Assembly (NCBI RefSeq): GCF_018128965.1
Contig: NZ_JAAEDH010000008.1
Location: 62,001-126,000 of the forward strand
DNA from: Plastoroseomonas arctica
Lineage (GTDB): Bacteria; Pseudomonadota; Alphaproteobacteria; Acetobacterales; Acetobacteraceae
Direction of reading: 5' to 3'
Length of the DNA stretch: 64,000 nt
Below the pieces are notes generated by a model. That model was not told the origin of the DNA. It did not search any database and worked only from the letters and a program-made list of their open reading frames with translations. The translations under genes and the position numbers were made by a program. Shown here in pieces: positions 8,234 through 16,764 of the stretch (position 1 is the first letter of the stretch; every line of letters begins with the position of its first letter).

Positions 8234-9565
8234 ATGGTCCATATCCTCCGCCCGATTGCATTCCTCCTTGCCCTGATGGCACCGCTCGCGGGCTCGATGG
8301 CGCAGCCCGGCGGCGCGCAGCCCGGCGGCGGGACGCCCTCCCCCGGCAACACCAACCGCATCCTCGCCGTGGTCAATGGCGACATCATCACCCGCTCCGA
8401 CGTGCAGAGCCGCCGGCGCCTCTTCGCGCTCAGCGCCGGGCTGCGCACCGACGAGTCCGCGACCGCAGGCCTCGACGCGCAGATCCTCCGCCTGCTGATC
8501 GATGAGCGGCTGCGCCTGCAGGAGGTGAACCGCCGCCGCATCGCGACCTCCGACCAGGAGATCGCCGAGGCGCTCTCCGGCATCGAGGAGCGCAACGGAA
8601 TGACGCGCGGCAAGCTGCTGGAAGACCTCCGCCGCGCCGGGGTCGAGCCGCGGGTGATGTATGACCAGCTGCGCGTCCAGATCGGCTGGGGCCGGCTGCT
8701 GCGCGCACTGCTCGGCCCGCAAGGCGAGCCCTCGCCCTCCGAGGTGAACGAGGCGCTGACGGCCGCACGCGCCCGCATCGGCGAGGCCGAGTTCCAGGTC
8801 TCGGAAATCTTCATCCCCGTCGACAACCCGGCCCAGATCGCCGAGGCGCAGGCCTTCGTCGACGACGTGATCGGCCGGCTGCGTCGCGGCCTGGCCTTCC
8901 CCGTCGCGGCCACGCAGTTCAGCCAGGCGCAGACCGCGCTGCAGGGCGGCGACCTTGGCTGGGTGAAGGCCGACCAGTTGGACCCCGCGGTCGCCCGCAT
9001 CGTCACCCAGATGCCGCCCGGCGCGGTGAGCAACGCGATCCGCGTGCCCGGTGGATGGCAGATCGTGGCCCTGCGCCAGAAGCGTGAGAGCGGGCGCGAC
9101 AACGCGACGCTGCTGAGCGTGCGGCAGGTCTACATGCCCTTCACCTCGCCCTTGAACCCACAGGCACCCACGGCGCAGCAGATCGAAGTCGTCGAGCGTG
9201 CCCGCGCACTGCAGGCCAGTGCACGCAGCTGCGACGCGATGGAGGCCGCGTCGCGCGGCAGCCCGCGCCCGGCGGACCCCGGCCCGATCCGCCTCGAGCA
9301 GGTCAATCCGCCGCAGTTCCGTGAATTGCTCGCCGGGCTCGCGCCCGGTCGCGCATCGGAACCGATCATCGCGCCGGAGGGCATCATCGTGCTGATGGTC
9401 TGCGGCCGGGAGACGCGCAACCTCGCCGAGATCACGCCCGAGCAGGTCCGCACCCAGCTCGTGCGCGACCGCGCCGAGCTGCTCTCGCGCCAGGTGCAGC
9501 GCGACCTGCGCCGGCGCGCGCAGATCGAGATGCGGGCGACGACGTCGGCGCAGCAACGCGGCTAG
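8234..9565 (+). CDS. surA: SurA-type periplasmic peptidyl-prolyl isomerase/chaperone
   Basis: About 443 residues with a signal peptide (LRPIAFLLALMAPLAGSMA), a SurA_N region (NRILAVVNGDIITRSDVQSR) and one clear parvulin domain (EFQVSEIFIP.., GGDLGWVKADQLDP) followed by a second, more divergent copy. It escorts unfolded outer-membrane proteins, LptD being the classic client, which fits its position directly after lptD. ATG 8234 starts the signal peptide; an upstream in-frame ATG adds an unlikely Gly/Ala stretch. A TAAGAA hexamer ends 7 nt before the ATG. pdxA, often found between surA and rsmA, is absent. Confidence 0.88.
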   Translation: MVHILRPIAFLLALMAPLAGSMAQPGGAQPGGGTPSPGNTNRILAVVNGDIITRSDVQSRRRLFALSAGLRTDESATAGLDAQILRLLIDERLRLQEVNRRRIATSDQEIAEALSGIEERNGMTRGKLLEDLRRAGVEPRVMYDQLRVQIGWGRLLRALLGPQGEPSPSEVNEALTAARARIGEAEFQVSEIFIPVDNPAQIAEAQAFVDDVIGRLRRGLAFPVAATQFSQAQTALQGGDLGWVKADQLDPAVARIVTQMPPGAVSNAIRVPGGWQIVALRQKRESGRDNATLLSVRQVYMPFTSPLNPQAPTAQQIEVVERARALQASARSCDAMEAASRGSPRPADPGPIRLEQVNPPQFRELLAGLAPGRASEPIIAPEGIIVLMVCGRETRNLAEITPEQVRTQLVRDRAELLSRQVQRDLRRRAQIEMRATTSAQQRG

Positions 9566-10404
9566 TGGCGGCGCCGAGCGGAACACTGCCCTCGATCGCC
9601 GAGACGATTGCCCGGCATGGGCTGGACGCAAGAAAATCGCTCGGCCAGCACTTCCTGCTCGACCCGGCAATCTGTGCGCGCATCGCGGCGCAGCCAGGCG
9701 ACCTCACCGGCCGGCACGTGCTGGAAATCGGCCCCGGCCCGGGCGGGCTGACGCGCGCCCTGCTCGACACCAAGGCAGCGAGCGTCACCGCGGTGGAGAT
9801 CGACCGCCGCGCGATCGCGGCGCTGGCGGAATTGCAGGCCGCCTATCCAGATCGCCTTCGCGTCATCGAGGCCGACGCTTTGAAGCTCGACACCGCGACC
9901 TTGCTGCCGGCCCCGCGCGTCGTGGTGGCGAACCTGCCCTACAATATCGGCTCGCCGCTGCTGGTGCGCTGGATGCAGGAGGCCGCCTGCTTCAAGGCGC
10001 TGGTGCTGATGTTCCAGCAGGAGGTTGCGGAGAGGATCACCGCCGCACCCGATAGCGAGGGATACGGAAGGCTCTCCGTGCTCGCGCAATGGCGCTGCCG
10101 ATGCGCGATGCTGCTGCGCCTGCCGCCTGGTGCCTTCACGCCGCCGCCCAAGGTGCACAGCGCCGTGGTCGGCCTGACGCCGCACCCCGATCCGCCGTCG
10201 CCGGCGTTGTTCGCGTCGCTGGAGCGTGTCACCGCTGCCGCCTTCGGGCAGCGGCGCAAGATGCTGCGCGGATCGTTGAAGAGCCTCGGCGAGGCCGATC
10301 GCCTGCTGGACGAGGCCGGCATCGCCGGCGACCGCCGCGCCGAGACGCTCAGCGTCGCCGAGTTCGATCGCCTGGCGCAAGGGCTGCTCGCCCGTTCACT
10401 GTGA
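9565..10404 (+). CDS. rsmA: 16S rRNA (adenine1518/1519-N6)-dimethyltransferase RsmA
   Basis: 279 residues of the KsgA/RsmA family, which dimethylates two adjacent adenines in helix 45 of 16S rRNA late in 30S assembly. Seen: KSLGQHFLLDP, the SAM motif ILEIGPGPGGLTRAL-like stretch, NLPYNIGSPLL (catalytic NLPY) and the C-terminal GQRRKMLRGSLKS. The GTG start shares one base with the surA stop (TAGTG). Its 3' end overlaps the tail of the convergent minus-strand gene by 9 bases. Confidence 0.93.
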   Translation: MAAPSGTLPSIAETIARHGLDARKSLGQHFLLDPAICARIAAQPGDLTGRHVLEIGPGPGGLTRALLDTKAASVTAVEIDRRAIAALAELQAAYPDRLRVIEADALKLDTATLLPAPRVVVANLPYNIGSPLLVRWMQEAACFKALVLMFQQEVAERITAAPDSEGYGRLSVLAQWRCRCAMLLRLPPGAFTPPPKVHSAVVGLTPHPDPPSPALFASLERVTAAAFGQRRKMLRGSLKSLGEADRLLDEAGIAGDRRAETLSVAEFDRLAQGLLARSL

Positions 10405-10713
10405 CTCCGGCGCCGCCGCAATCGCCGTCGTGTGCCCGAAGGCGGGGCTGACGATACCCGGCGCCGAACGCACGGCCTGCTGGATCAGCTCGGCGCCGAC
10501 ATGCTCGGCGTCCATCCAGGGGCAGATCGCGGGGCCTTCGCTGGGTGCCACGGGCAGGCAGAAGGCGCCAGCTGCCTTGAAGCGCGCGCGGCGTTCCGAA
10601 CCGGCGACGACCTCGCAAGGTCCGTCGAAACGGCTGCACGCCCAGACCTCTGGATGCGTCGCGAGCGTGCGAGGAATCAGCCGCCACAACTTCAGTTCAG
10701 AGCTGGTGGGCAT
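10396..10713 (-). CDS. Hypothetical protein, about 105 residues, Cys/Trp-rich
   Basis: Reading from ATG 10713 (MPTSSELKLWRLIPRTL) gives a compact soluble protein with Cys in WACSRFDGPC, FCLPVAP and AICPWMDAEHVG and several well-spaced aromatics, which looks like real coding sequence rather than a shadow frame. No family recognised. A longer in-frame extension to 10947 overlaps the gmk 3' end and has poor composition, so I reject it. It converges on rsmA with a 9-base overlap. No membrane segment or signal peptide. Confidence is moderate because the call rests on composition only. Confidence 0.5.
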   Translation of the reverse strand: MPTSSELKLWRLIPRTLATHPEVWACSRFDGPCEVVAGSERRARFKAAGAFCLPVAPSEGPAICPWMDAEHVGAELIQQAVRSAPGIVSPAFGHTTAIAAAPESQ

Positions 10714-10834
10714 TGGACCTGACCGTCGCGGAAATACGCGCTGGCAGAAACTCTCCGAATTCGGTCGCGAGTTCAAGTGCGACGTCGCAGCGAATGCAAC
10801 TATCACGAGAAAGACGCTCCAGATCGCCGTTGGC

Positions 10835-11479
10835 TCAAGCCAGCAGCATAGCCGCGAGCTCGGCGATGCCTTGGCTGCGCGCCGGGACGCTGCGCGCCGC
10901 CTGGAGAACGGCACGGGCCGCGGCCGTTGTCGTTTCGAAGTCGTCATTCACCAGCACGTGGTCGAATTCGGACCAGTGGCTGATCTCGGCGCGCGCGCCT
11001 TCCATCCGACGCGCCACTTCGGCGGGGCTGTCCTGGCCCCGCGAGGCAAGGCGTCGTTCCAGCTCCGCGAGCGAGGGCGGCAACAGAAACAGGCCCACCA
11101 CATCACCAGGCAGTGCCGCCCGCAGCTGGCGGTGGCCCTGCCAGTCGATGTCGAACAGCACGTCGCGCCCGTTCGCCAGCGCCTGCTCCACCGGCGCGCG
11201 CGGCGTCCCGTAGCGGCGGCCGTAGATCTGTGCGTGCTCCAGCATCTCGCCGCCCGCGACCATGGCAAGGAAGGCGGCCTCGTCGCGGAAGAAATAATCC
11301 GTGCCGTCGATCTCGCCGAGGCGCGGCGCACGCGTCGTCGCACTCACCGAGAGCGTCAGCGCCGGCTCGCTGCGCAGCAGCGCGCGCGCGACCGAGGATT
11401 TTCCGGCACCCGAAGGTGCTGCGATCACCAGGCAGACCCCGCGACGTGAGTGCGCGGAGCCCGGCGCCTCATTCGACAT
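10835..11479 (-). CDS. gmk: Guanylate kinase
   Basis: 214 residues; phosphorylates GMP/dGMP to GDP/dGDP. Seen: P-loop VIAAPSGAGKSSV near residue 20, the GMP-binding SVSATTRAPRLGEIDGTDY-type stretch, FDIDWQGHRQL, and the lid with ERRLASRGQDS. Start ATG 11479 overlaps the 3' end of the upstream yicC-like gene by 11 bases, the common yicC-gmk pairing in proteobacteria. A 121-base gap separates its stop from the downstream hypothetical gene; I see no clear terminator in it. Confidence 0.95.
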   Translation of the reverse strand: MSNEAPGSAHSRRGVCLVIAAPSGAGKSSVARALLRSEPALTLSVSATTRAPRLGEIDGTDYFFRDEAAFLAMVAGGEMLEHAQIYGRRYGTPRAPVEQALANGRDVLFDIDWQGHRQLRAALPGDVVGLFLLPPSLAELERRLASRGQDSPAEVARRMEGARAEISHWSEFDHVLVNDDFETTTAAARAVLQAARSVPARSQGIAELAAMLLA

Positions 11480-12368
11480 TGGCGGCCTGCTCCTTCAGCC
11501 GCTCGATCGCGGCTTTGAGGTCAAGCCCGATGCGCGTCAGCGCGACGGTCGCCGATTTCGAGCACAGCGTATTGGCCTCGCGCACGAATTCCTGGGTGAG
11601 GAAATCGAGCTTTCGCCCAATCGCGACGCCCGAGCCGAGCAGCGCGCGCGCCTGCTCCAGATGCGCCGCGAGACGATCCAGCTCCTCGCGCACGTCGGAT
11701 TTGCTGGCGAGCAGCGCCACCTCCGCGGCGAGCCGGTCATCGGGCACACGGCGCTCACCGTCGAGCAGCTGCGCGAGCTGTTCGGTGAGGCGGGCGCGCT
11801 GCGCCGCGGGCTGCAGCGCGGCCTCACCCGCAGCCGCGGCGCAGAGCTCGGCGATCTCGCCAAGCAGCGTGCCGAGGATGATGGCCAGCTTCGCCCCCTC
11901 GGCGCGGCGCGACTCCTCCAGACCCGCGAGTGCCTCGAGGAAGCCCGCCGCGACGACGTGCGCCTTGGCCGCTTCCGCCGCCTCGTCGACGACCGTCTCG
12001 GCGCCCTTGAGCACGCCCGGCAGCGTCAGCAGCGCTTCGGCGCGCGGCGGCGCGGCGCCGGGTATGCGCGCGGCGACATCGAGCGCCAGTGCCAGGAACT
12101 GGTCGAGCACGGCGACGTCCAGGGCAAGGCGCGGCGCCCGCTCCTCGCGCTTCAGGGTCAGCGTGGCGGAGACATTGCCGCGCTTGAGGCGCTGCTGCAC
12201 GGCCTCGCGCAGGCTCGCCTCCAGCCCGTCCGAACCGGGCGGCAGGCGTAGCCGCACATCGAGGTTGCGGCCATTGACGCTGCGGATTTCCCAAACGTAG
12301 GAGGTGCCGTCGGCAAGCGGGCCCGAAGCGCGCGCGAAGCCGGTCATTGAGGCGAGGGTTTCGGTCAT
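11469..12368 (-). CDS. YicC/YloC-family endoribonuclease
   Basis: About 299 residues. YicC-family proteins were long called stress-induced proteins and are now regarded as endoribonucleases. Seen: N-terminal LASMTGFARA, EIRSVNGRNLDVRLRLP, and the C-terminal DUF1732 region ending in the EFVREANTLCSKS stretch. ATG 12368 gives the canonical N-terminus; the 17 extra upstream codons in frame are not conserved-looking. Transcribed with gmk (11-base overlap) and divergent from the SDR gene at 12407. Confidence 0.9.
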   Translation of the reverse strand: MTETLASMTGFARASGPLADGTSYVWEIRSVNGRNLDVRLRLPPGSDGLEASLREAVQQRLKRGNVSATLTLKREERAPRLALDVAVLDQFLALALDVAARIPGAAPPRAEALLTLPGVLKGAETVVDEAAEAAKAHVVAAGFLEALAGLEESRRAEGAKLAIILGTLLGEIAELCAAAAGEAALQPAAQRARLTEQLAQLLDGERRVPDDRLAAEVALLASKSDVREELDRLAAHLEQARALLGSGVAIGRKLDFLTQEFVREANTLCSKSATVALTRIGLDLKAAIERLKEQAANVE

Positions 12369-12406
12369 CAGCGGCTTTTCCGACGCCGCGCGGAGGGATG
12401 CAAGGC

Positions 12407-13192
12407 ATGGTCTATCCATGGCGCTCGGTCGCCATCACGGGCGCCTCCTCCGGCCTCGGCCGGGCGCTGGCCGAGGCGCTGGCGGCACCGGGCGTGACCC
12501 TGCACCTGAGCGCGCGCGACCCGGCAAGGCTGTCCGCGAGCGCGGACGCCTGCCGCGCGTGCGGCGCGACCGTGCAGGAGACCATGCTCGATGTCCGCGA
12601 CGCCGCGGCGACAGAGACGCATCTGCGCGCGGCCGGGCATCTGGACCTGGTCATCGCCAATGCCGGCATCTCGGCCGGCACCGGAGGCCTCGCCGAGCCG
12701 GCGCACCAAGCCCGCGCGATCATCGAGACCAATGTCCAGGGGGCACTCAACACCGCCATCCCCGCCCTCGCCATCATGGCAATGCAGCCGCCTGGCGCCG
12801 ATGGCGTGCGCGGCCGCGTCGCGGTCATCGCCTCCATCGCCGGCTTCATCGCCGCCCCCGGCGCGCCGGCCTACTGCGCGAGCAAATTCGCCATCCGCGC
12901 CTGGGCCGAGGCGGCGGATCCCGGCGCGCGGCGCCAAGGCCTGCGCGTCCACGCCGTCTGCCCGGGCTACATCCGCACGCCGATGACCGCGCGCAACGCC
13001 TTCCCGATGCCGTTCCTGATGGAGCCCGCGGATGCCGCGCGCCGCACGCTGAGCGGCATAACGCGCGACCGGGTGCGCATCGCCTATCCCTGGCCTCTCT
13101 ACGCCGCTGCCCGGCTGCTCGGCGCCCTGCCGCCGCGCTGGATCGGTGCGTTGATGGGGCGCTTCCCGGCCAAGGCGCAGGACGCGCGTTAG
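12407..13192 (+). CDS. Short-chain dehydrogenase/reductase
   Basis: About 261 residues, classical SDR. Seen: NAD(P)-binding GASSGLGRAL, the LVIANAGIS motif (variant of NNAG), catalytic Tyr/Lys in YCASKF and Ser in the preceding IASIAGF strand, then CPGYIRTPM. The C-terminal hydrophobic WPLYAAARLLGALPPRW may bind membrane. Two ATGs compete: 12398 sits only 1 nt from a GGAGG, whereas 12407 has the ideal 10-nt spacing, so 12407 is chosen. Divergent from yicC. Substrate unknown. Confidence 0.85.
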   Translation: MVYPWRSVAITGASSGLGRALAEALAAPGVTLHLSARDPARLSASADACRACGATVQETMLDVRDAAATETHLRAAGHLDLVIANAGISAGTGGLAEPAHQARAIIETNVQGALNTAIPALAIMAMQPPGADGVRGRVAVIASIAGFIAAPGAPAYCASKFAIRAWAEAADPGARRQGLRVHAVCPGYIRTPMTARNAFPMPFLMEPADAARRTLSGITRDRVRIAYPWPLYAAARLLGALPPRWIGALMGRFPAKAQDAR

Positions 13193-13199
13193 GCTTGGC

Positions 13200-14195
13200 T
13201 CAGGGGCGCGGCGGCCGCGCCCGCTCCACCTCGCGCCAGCGCGCCACGTTGCGGTTGTGCTCCTCGAGCGTGCGCGCGAAGACGTGGCCGCCGCTGCCAT
13301 CGGCCACGAAGTAGAGGAAGTCATGCACCTCGGGCTGCACCGCGGCGCGCAGGCTCTCGCGCCCGGGGCTTGCGACGGGGCCCGGCGGCAGGCCGCGGTT
13401 GCGATAGGTGTTGAAGGGGTGGTCGCGGTCGAGGTCGGCGCGGGTCAGTGGCCGATCCAGCACGGCGCCATCGGCCGCGGCATAGGCGACGGTGGGATCG
13501 GATTGCAGCGCCATGCCGCGTCGCAGCCGGTTGATGAAAACGCCGGCCACGCGGGCGCGCTCCTCCGGCTTGCCGGTCTCGCGCTCGATGATGCTGGCCA
13601 GCACCAGCGCCTCGCGCGGGCTGGCGAGCGGCAGGCCGTCGGCGCGGGACGCCCAGACCTCGGCGAGCGCGCGTGTCATCGCTTCCTCAGCGCGGCGCAG
13701 GATCGCGGCGCGCTGATCTCCGTAGGCGAAGGCGTAGGTTTCCGGCAGCACCGAACCCTCCGCGAGGGAGGGCGTCTCGCCGCTGAGCGCCTCGGTGCGC
13801 TCGACGAGGGTGGCGATCTGGCGCGCCATCAGCCCCTCGGGGATGGTGAGGCGGCGCTGCACCGGGCGGCCGTCGCGCAGGATCGACAGTACATCCTCCA
13901 GGCTCGCGCCCGCGGGGATGGCGAACTCGGCGCTGCGGATCGGACCCTCGGCGCGTGTGACCCAGGCGGCCAGCGTGAAGGCGCGGGCGGATTGCACGAC
14001 GCCCTCGCGCTCCAGCGCCTCGCCGGCGACCGAAAGCCCTCCGCGCGGTACCACCACCTGCATGGGTGCGGAGAGCGGACCGGCGGTGCGATAGGTGTGC
14101 AACGCCGCGCCGGCCGCGATCAGGCCGAGCAGCGCCGGCAGCAACAGCCAGGCCAGGAATTTCACCGGAAAGCGCCTGCGAAGGCCTTCCGCCAT
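13200..14195 (-). CDS. mltG: Endolytic murein transglycosylase MltG
   Basis: 331 residues of the YceG family, an inner-membrane lytic transglycosylase that cleaves nascent glycan strands. Seen: one N-terminal transmembrane helix (FLAWLLLPALLGLIAAGAAL), a LysM-like periplasmic region, the catalytic Glu in LASIIERETGK, then ALQSDPTVAYA and HPFNTYRNRGLPPGPVASPG. Start lies 8 bases after the fabF stop, so it is probably the last gene of the fab operon, an arrangement common in proteobacteria. Confidence 0.92.
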   Translation of the reverse strand: MAEGLRRRFPVKFLAWLLLPALLGLIAAGAALHTYRTAGPLSAPMQVVVPRGGLSVAGEALEREGVVQSARAFTLAAWVTRAEGPIRSAEFAIPAGASLEDVLSILRDGRPVQRRLTIPEGLMARQIATLVERTEALSGETPSLAEGSVLPETYAFAYGDQRAAILRRAEEAMTRALAEVWASRADGLPLASPREALVLASIIERETGKPEERARVAGVFINRLRRGMALQSDPTVAYAAADGAVLDRPLTRADLDRDHPFNTYRNRGLPPGPVASPGRESLRAAVQPEVHDFLYFVADGSGGHVFARTLEEHNRNVARWREVERARPPRP

Positions 14196-14203
14196 GACCG
14201 CCG

Positions 14204-15493
14204 CTACGGCGCCCCGCGGAACACGATGGAGGCGTTGGTCCCGCCGAAGCCGAAGCTGTTCGACAGCGCCACTTCGATCGGGCGTTGCTGCGCCTCGCGC
14301 GGCACCCGGTCGATGATGCTCTCGCGCGAGGGCTTGTGCAGGTTCAGCGTCGGCGGGGCAACCTGGTCGCGGATCGCGAGGATCGAGAAGATGCCCTCGA
14401 CGGCGCCGGCGGCACCGAGCAGGTGGCCGATCGCGGATTTGGTCGACGACATCGCGAGCTTGGAACCCGCATCGCCCCAGAGCCGCTCGACCGCACCGAG
14501 CTCAAGGTCGTCGCCGAGTGGTGTCGAGGTGCCGTGGGCGTTCACGTACTGCACGCCCTCGGGCTCGACGCGGGCCGAGCGCAACGCTGCGCGCATGGAG
14601 CGGAAGGCGCCATCGCCGGTGTCCGACGGGGCGGTGATGTGGTGCGCATCGCCCGACATGCCGTAGCCAATCACCTCGGCGTAGATCTTCGCGCCGCGCG
14701 CCTTCGCGTGCTCGTACTCCTCGAGCACGACGACACCGGCGCCTTCGCCCATGACGAAGCCGTCGCGGTCCTCGTCCCAGGGGCGCGACGCCAGCACGGG
14801 GGTGTCGTTGTAGCCGGTCGACAATGCGCGCGCGGCGCAGAAGCCGGCGAGGCCGATATCGTTGACCGCCCCCTCGGCACCGCCGGCGACCATCACGTCG
14901 GCATCGCCGAGCGCGATCAGCCGCGCCGCGTCGCCCAGTGCATGCACGCCCGTGGCGCAAGCCGTCACCACCGCATGGTTCGGACCCTTGAAGCCGTACT
15001 TGATCGAGACATGCCCCGAGGCGAGATTGATCAGCGCCGAGGGGATGAAGAAGGGCGACAGCCGCCGCGCACGGCCAGCCGCCACGACCTGCGCCGCCTC
15101 GTAGATCGATTCGAGGCCGCCGATGCCCGAGCCGATCATCACGCCGGTGGCGCAGCGCGCTTCTTCCTCGTCCTCGCCCGGCATCCAGCCGCTATCCTCG
15201 ACCGCCTCGGTGGCGGCGACGAGGGCGAGCTGGATGAAGCGGTCCATCTTCTTCTGGTCCTTGAGCGGGATCCACTCGCCGATGTCGAGCTTCCCCTCCG
15301 TCTTGGACCCCTGCGGCACCTGGCCCGCGATCTTTGCGGGCAGGGCCGAGACGTCGAAATTCTGGATCGCGGCGATGCCGCTCTCCGCATTCAGCATCCG
15401 TTTCCAGACATGCTCGACACCGATCCCGAGCGGCGAAGCGATCCCCATGCCGGTGACCACGACACGACGCGATGACGAACCATGCTGAAACAC
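14204..15493 (-). CDS. fabF: 3-oxoacyl-[ACP] synthase II
   Basis: 429 residues; condenses malonyl-ACP with growing acyl-ACP in type II fatty-acid elongation. Seen: VVVTGMGIASPLG, the active-site Cys in VTACATGVHALG, and the two His in NAHGTSTPLGD and SAIGHLLGAAG. Length is slightly above the usual 410-415. Starts 14 bases after the acpP stop and belongs to the fabD-fabG-acpP-fabF-mltG minus-strand cluster. Confidence 0.95.
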   Translation of the reverse strand: MFQHGSSSRRVVVTGMGIASPLGIGVEHVWKRMLNAESGIAAIQNFDVSALPAKIAGQVPQGSKTEGKLDIGEWIPLKDQKKMDRFIQLALVAATEAVEDSGWMPGEDEEEARCATGVMIGSGIGGLESIYEAAQVVAAGRARRLSPFFIPSALINLASGHVSIKYGFKGPNHAVVTACATGVHALGDAARLIALGDADVMVAGGAEGAVNDIGLAGFCAARALSTGYNDTPVLASRPWDEDRDGFVMGEGAGVVVLEEYEHAKARGAKIYAEVIGYGMSGDAHHITAPSDTGDGAFRSMRAALRSARVEPEGVQYVNAHGTSTPLGDDLELGAVERLWGDAGSKLAMSSTKSAIGHLLGAAGAVEGIFSILAIRDQVAPPTLNLHKPSRESIIDRVPREAQQRPIEVALSNSFGFGGTNASIVFRGAP

Positions 15494-15507
15494 GCTGACC
15501 GAACCCC

Positions 15508-15759
15508 TTACGCCTTGTCGGCTTCGCCCTGCTGCGCTTCGATGTACTTGATCGCGTCGTTCACCGTGGTGATCTTCTCGGCCGCGTCATCGGGGATCTC
15601 GACACCGAAGGCTTCCTCGAAGGCCATCACCAGCTCGACCGTGTCCAGGCTGTCGGCGCCCAGGTCATCGATGAAGGACGCCTCGTTGGTCACCTTCGAT
15701 TCCTCGACGCCGAGATGCTCGACGACGATCTTCTTCACCTTCTCGGCGGTCTCGCTCAT
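15508..15759 (-). CDS. acpP: Acyl carrier protein
   Basis: 83 residues, strongly acidic, carrying the phosphopantetheine Ser in [16 protein letters not shown]. It shuttles acyl intermediates among the Fab enzymes, and LPS and phospholipid acyltransferases. ATG 15759 ([13 protein letters not shown]) is the conserved start; upstream in-frame codons lie in the 5' UTR. The gene has its own promoter about 150 bases upstream, which fits the high expression expected for ACP. Confidence 0.96.
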   Translation of the reverse strand: MSETAEKVKKIVVEHLGVEESKVTNEASFIDDLGADSLDTVELVMAFEEAFGVEIPDDAAEKITTVNDAIKYIEAQQGEADKA

Positions 15760-15835
15760 CGGGATCACTCTCTCCATCTCGCGGGCTGGGCCCGCTTGTT
15801 CTGATCGGTCTCGCGGGGGGTTCTCGGCACGGCCG

Positions 15836-15856
15836 ACCGATGGTGGAACCATCGGC
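15836..15856 (-). terminator. Hairpin between fabG and acpP
   Basis: Perfect 7-bp stem CCGATGG/CCATCGG with a 5-nt loop (15837-15855). It lies downstream of fabG and inside the predicted acpP leader. No T tract is seen, so it may be a processing or stability element rather than a terminator. Confidence 0.3.
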
Positions 15857-15910
15857 CCCAGCGCGCATCCCCCCCACAGCGGGCGGCGCTTACCATGGAA
15901 CGAAGGTGCG

Positions 15911-15939
15911 GCCTAGGCTGTCAGGGGGTACCGGGTCAA
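15911..15939 (-). promoter_or_regulatory. acpP promoter
   Basis: On the minus strand a -35 TTGACC (15939-15934) and a -10-like CTAGGC (15916-15911) are 17 bases apart. Transcription would begin near 15904, giving a leader of about 145 nt. The -35 matches the alphaproteobacterial housekeeping consensus well; the -10 is weaker. Confidence 0.5.
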
Positions 15940-15974
15940 GGGGGGTGCGGGCATGGCGGACCGTCGGCCAGGCT

Positions 15975-16712
15975 TCAGATCATCGCCATGCCGCCATTGA
16001 CGTGCAGTGTCTGCCCGGTCACCCAGCCCGCCTCAGCCGAGGCGAGATAGACCACGGCGGCGGCGATGTCCTCGGGCGTGCCCATCCGCCCGGTCGGGAT
16101 GCGCGCCAGCAACGCCGTGCGCGGGCCTTCCCCCAGGGCATCCGTCATTGCCGTCTTCACGAAGCCGGGGGCGACCACGTTCACCGTCACCCCGCGCGTC
16201 GCCACCTCCTGCGCCAGCGACTTGCTCATGCCGATCAGGCCGGCCTTGGCGGCGGCGTAGTTGGCCTGGCCGGCATTGCCGGTGACGCCCACGATGGACG
16301 CGATGGACACGATGCGCCCGGACCGCTTCTTCATCATGCCGCGCAGCGCGCTGCGGGCCAGGCGGAACGGCGCCGTCAAATCCACGTCCAGAACCGCCTG
16401 CCAATCCGCATCGCCCATGCGGAGTGCGAGCATGTCGCGGGTGAACCCGGCATTGTTCACCAGGATGTCGAGGGCACCGCCCTCCTTCTCCACCTTTTCC
16501 ACGAGTGCTGCCGGCGCGGCGGGGTCGGCAAGGTCGGCGGGGGCCACGATCACGCGCTCGCCCAGCTCGGCGGCCAGCGCGTCCAGTTCGGCGGCACGAC
16601 GACCGGTGATGGCGACGGTCGCGCCGGCGCCATGCAAGGCACGGGCGACCGCGGCGCCGATGCCGCCGGTGGCGCCCGTGATGAGGGCCACTTTTCCGTC
16701 CAGGCGAAACAT
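15975..16712 (-). CDS. fabG: 3-oxoacyl-[ACP] reductase
   Basis: 245 residues, classical SDR; NADPH-dependent reduction of 3-oxoacyl-ACP. Seen: ITGATGGIGAAVA, ILVNNAGFTRD, catalytic Ser in SIASIVGV and Tyr/Lys in NYAAAKAGLIG, then VAPGFVKTAMTD. The C-terminal GQTLHVNGGMAMI is the FabG tetramer signature. SD AGGAG lies 9 nt before ATG 16712, immediately downstream of a terminator-like hairpin that could attenuate expression from fabD. Confidence 0.95.
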   Translation of the reverse strand: MFRLDGKVALITGATGGIGAAVARALHGAGATVAITGRRAAELDALAAELGERVIVAPADLADPAAPAALVEKVEKEGGALDILVNNAGFTRDMLALRMGDADWQAVLDVDLTAPFRLARSALRGMMKKRSGRIVSIASIVGVTGNAGQANYAAAKAGLIGMSKSLAQEVATRGVTVNVVAPGFVKTAMTDALGEGPRTALLARIPTGRMGTPEDIAAAVVYLASAEAGWVTGQTLHVNGGMAMI

Positions 16713-16726
16713 TGGCGGCAGCTCCT

Positions 16727-16758
16727 AAAAAAGCGGCTCCAGGGCGCGGCCCTGGGCC
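16727..16758 (-). terminator. Terminator/attenuator between fabD and fabG
   Basis: Minus-strand stem CCAGGGC/GCCCTGG with loop CGC, extended by GGC/GCC around a bulge, followed two bases later by six T (16732-16727). The fabG Shine-Dalgarno starts right after the T tract, so this could partly terminate or modulate read-through from fabD into fabG. Confidence 0.5.
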
Positions 16759-16764
16759 GGATGC

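Noticed and set aside
7226-9670. 814-codon minus-strand frame opposite lptD/surA
   Set aside because: Lies fully antisense to two clear genes, no domain recognisable, composition of a shadow frame.
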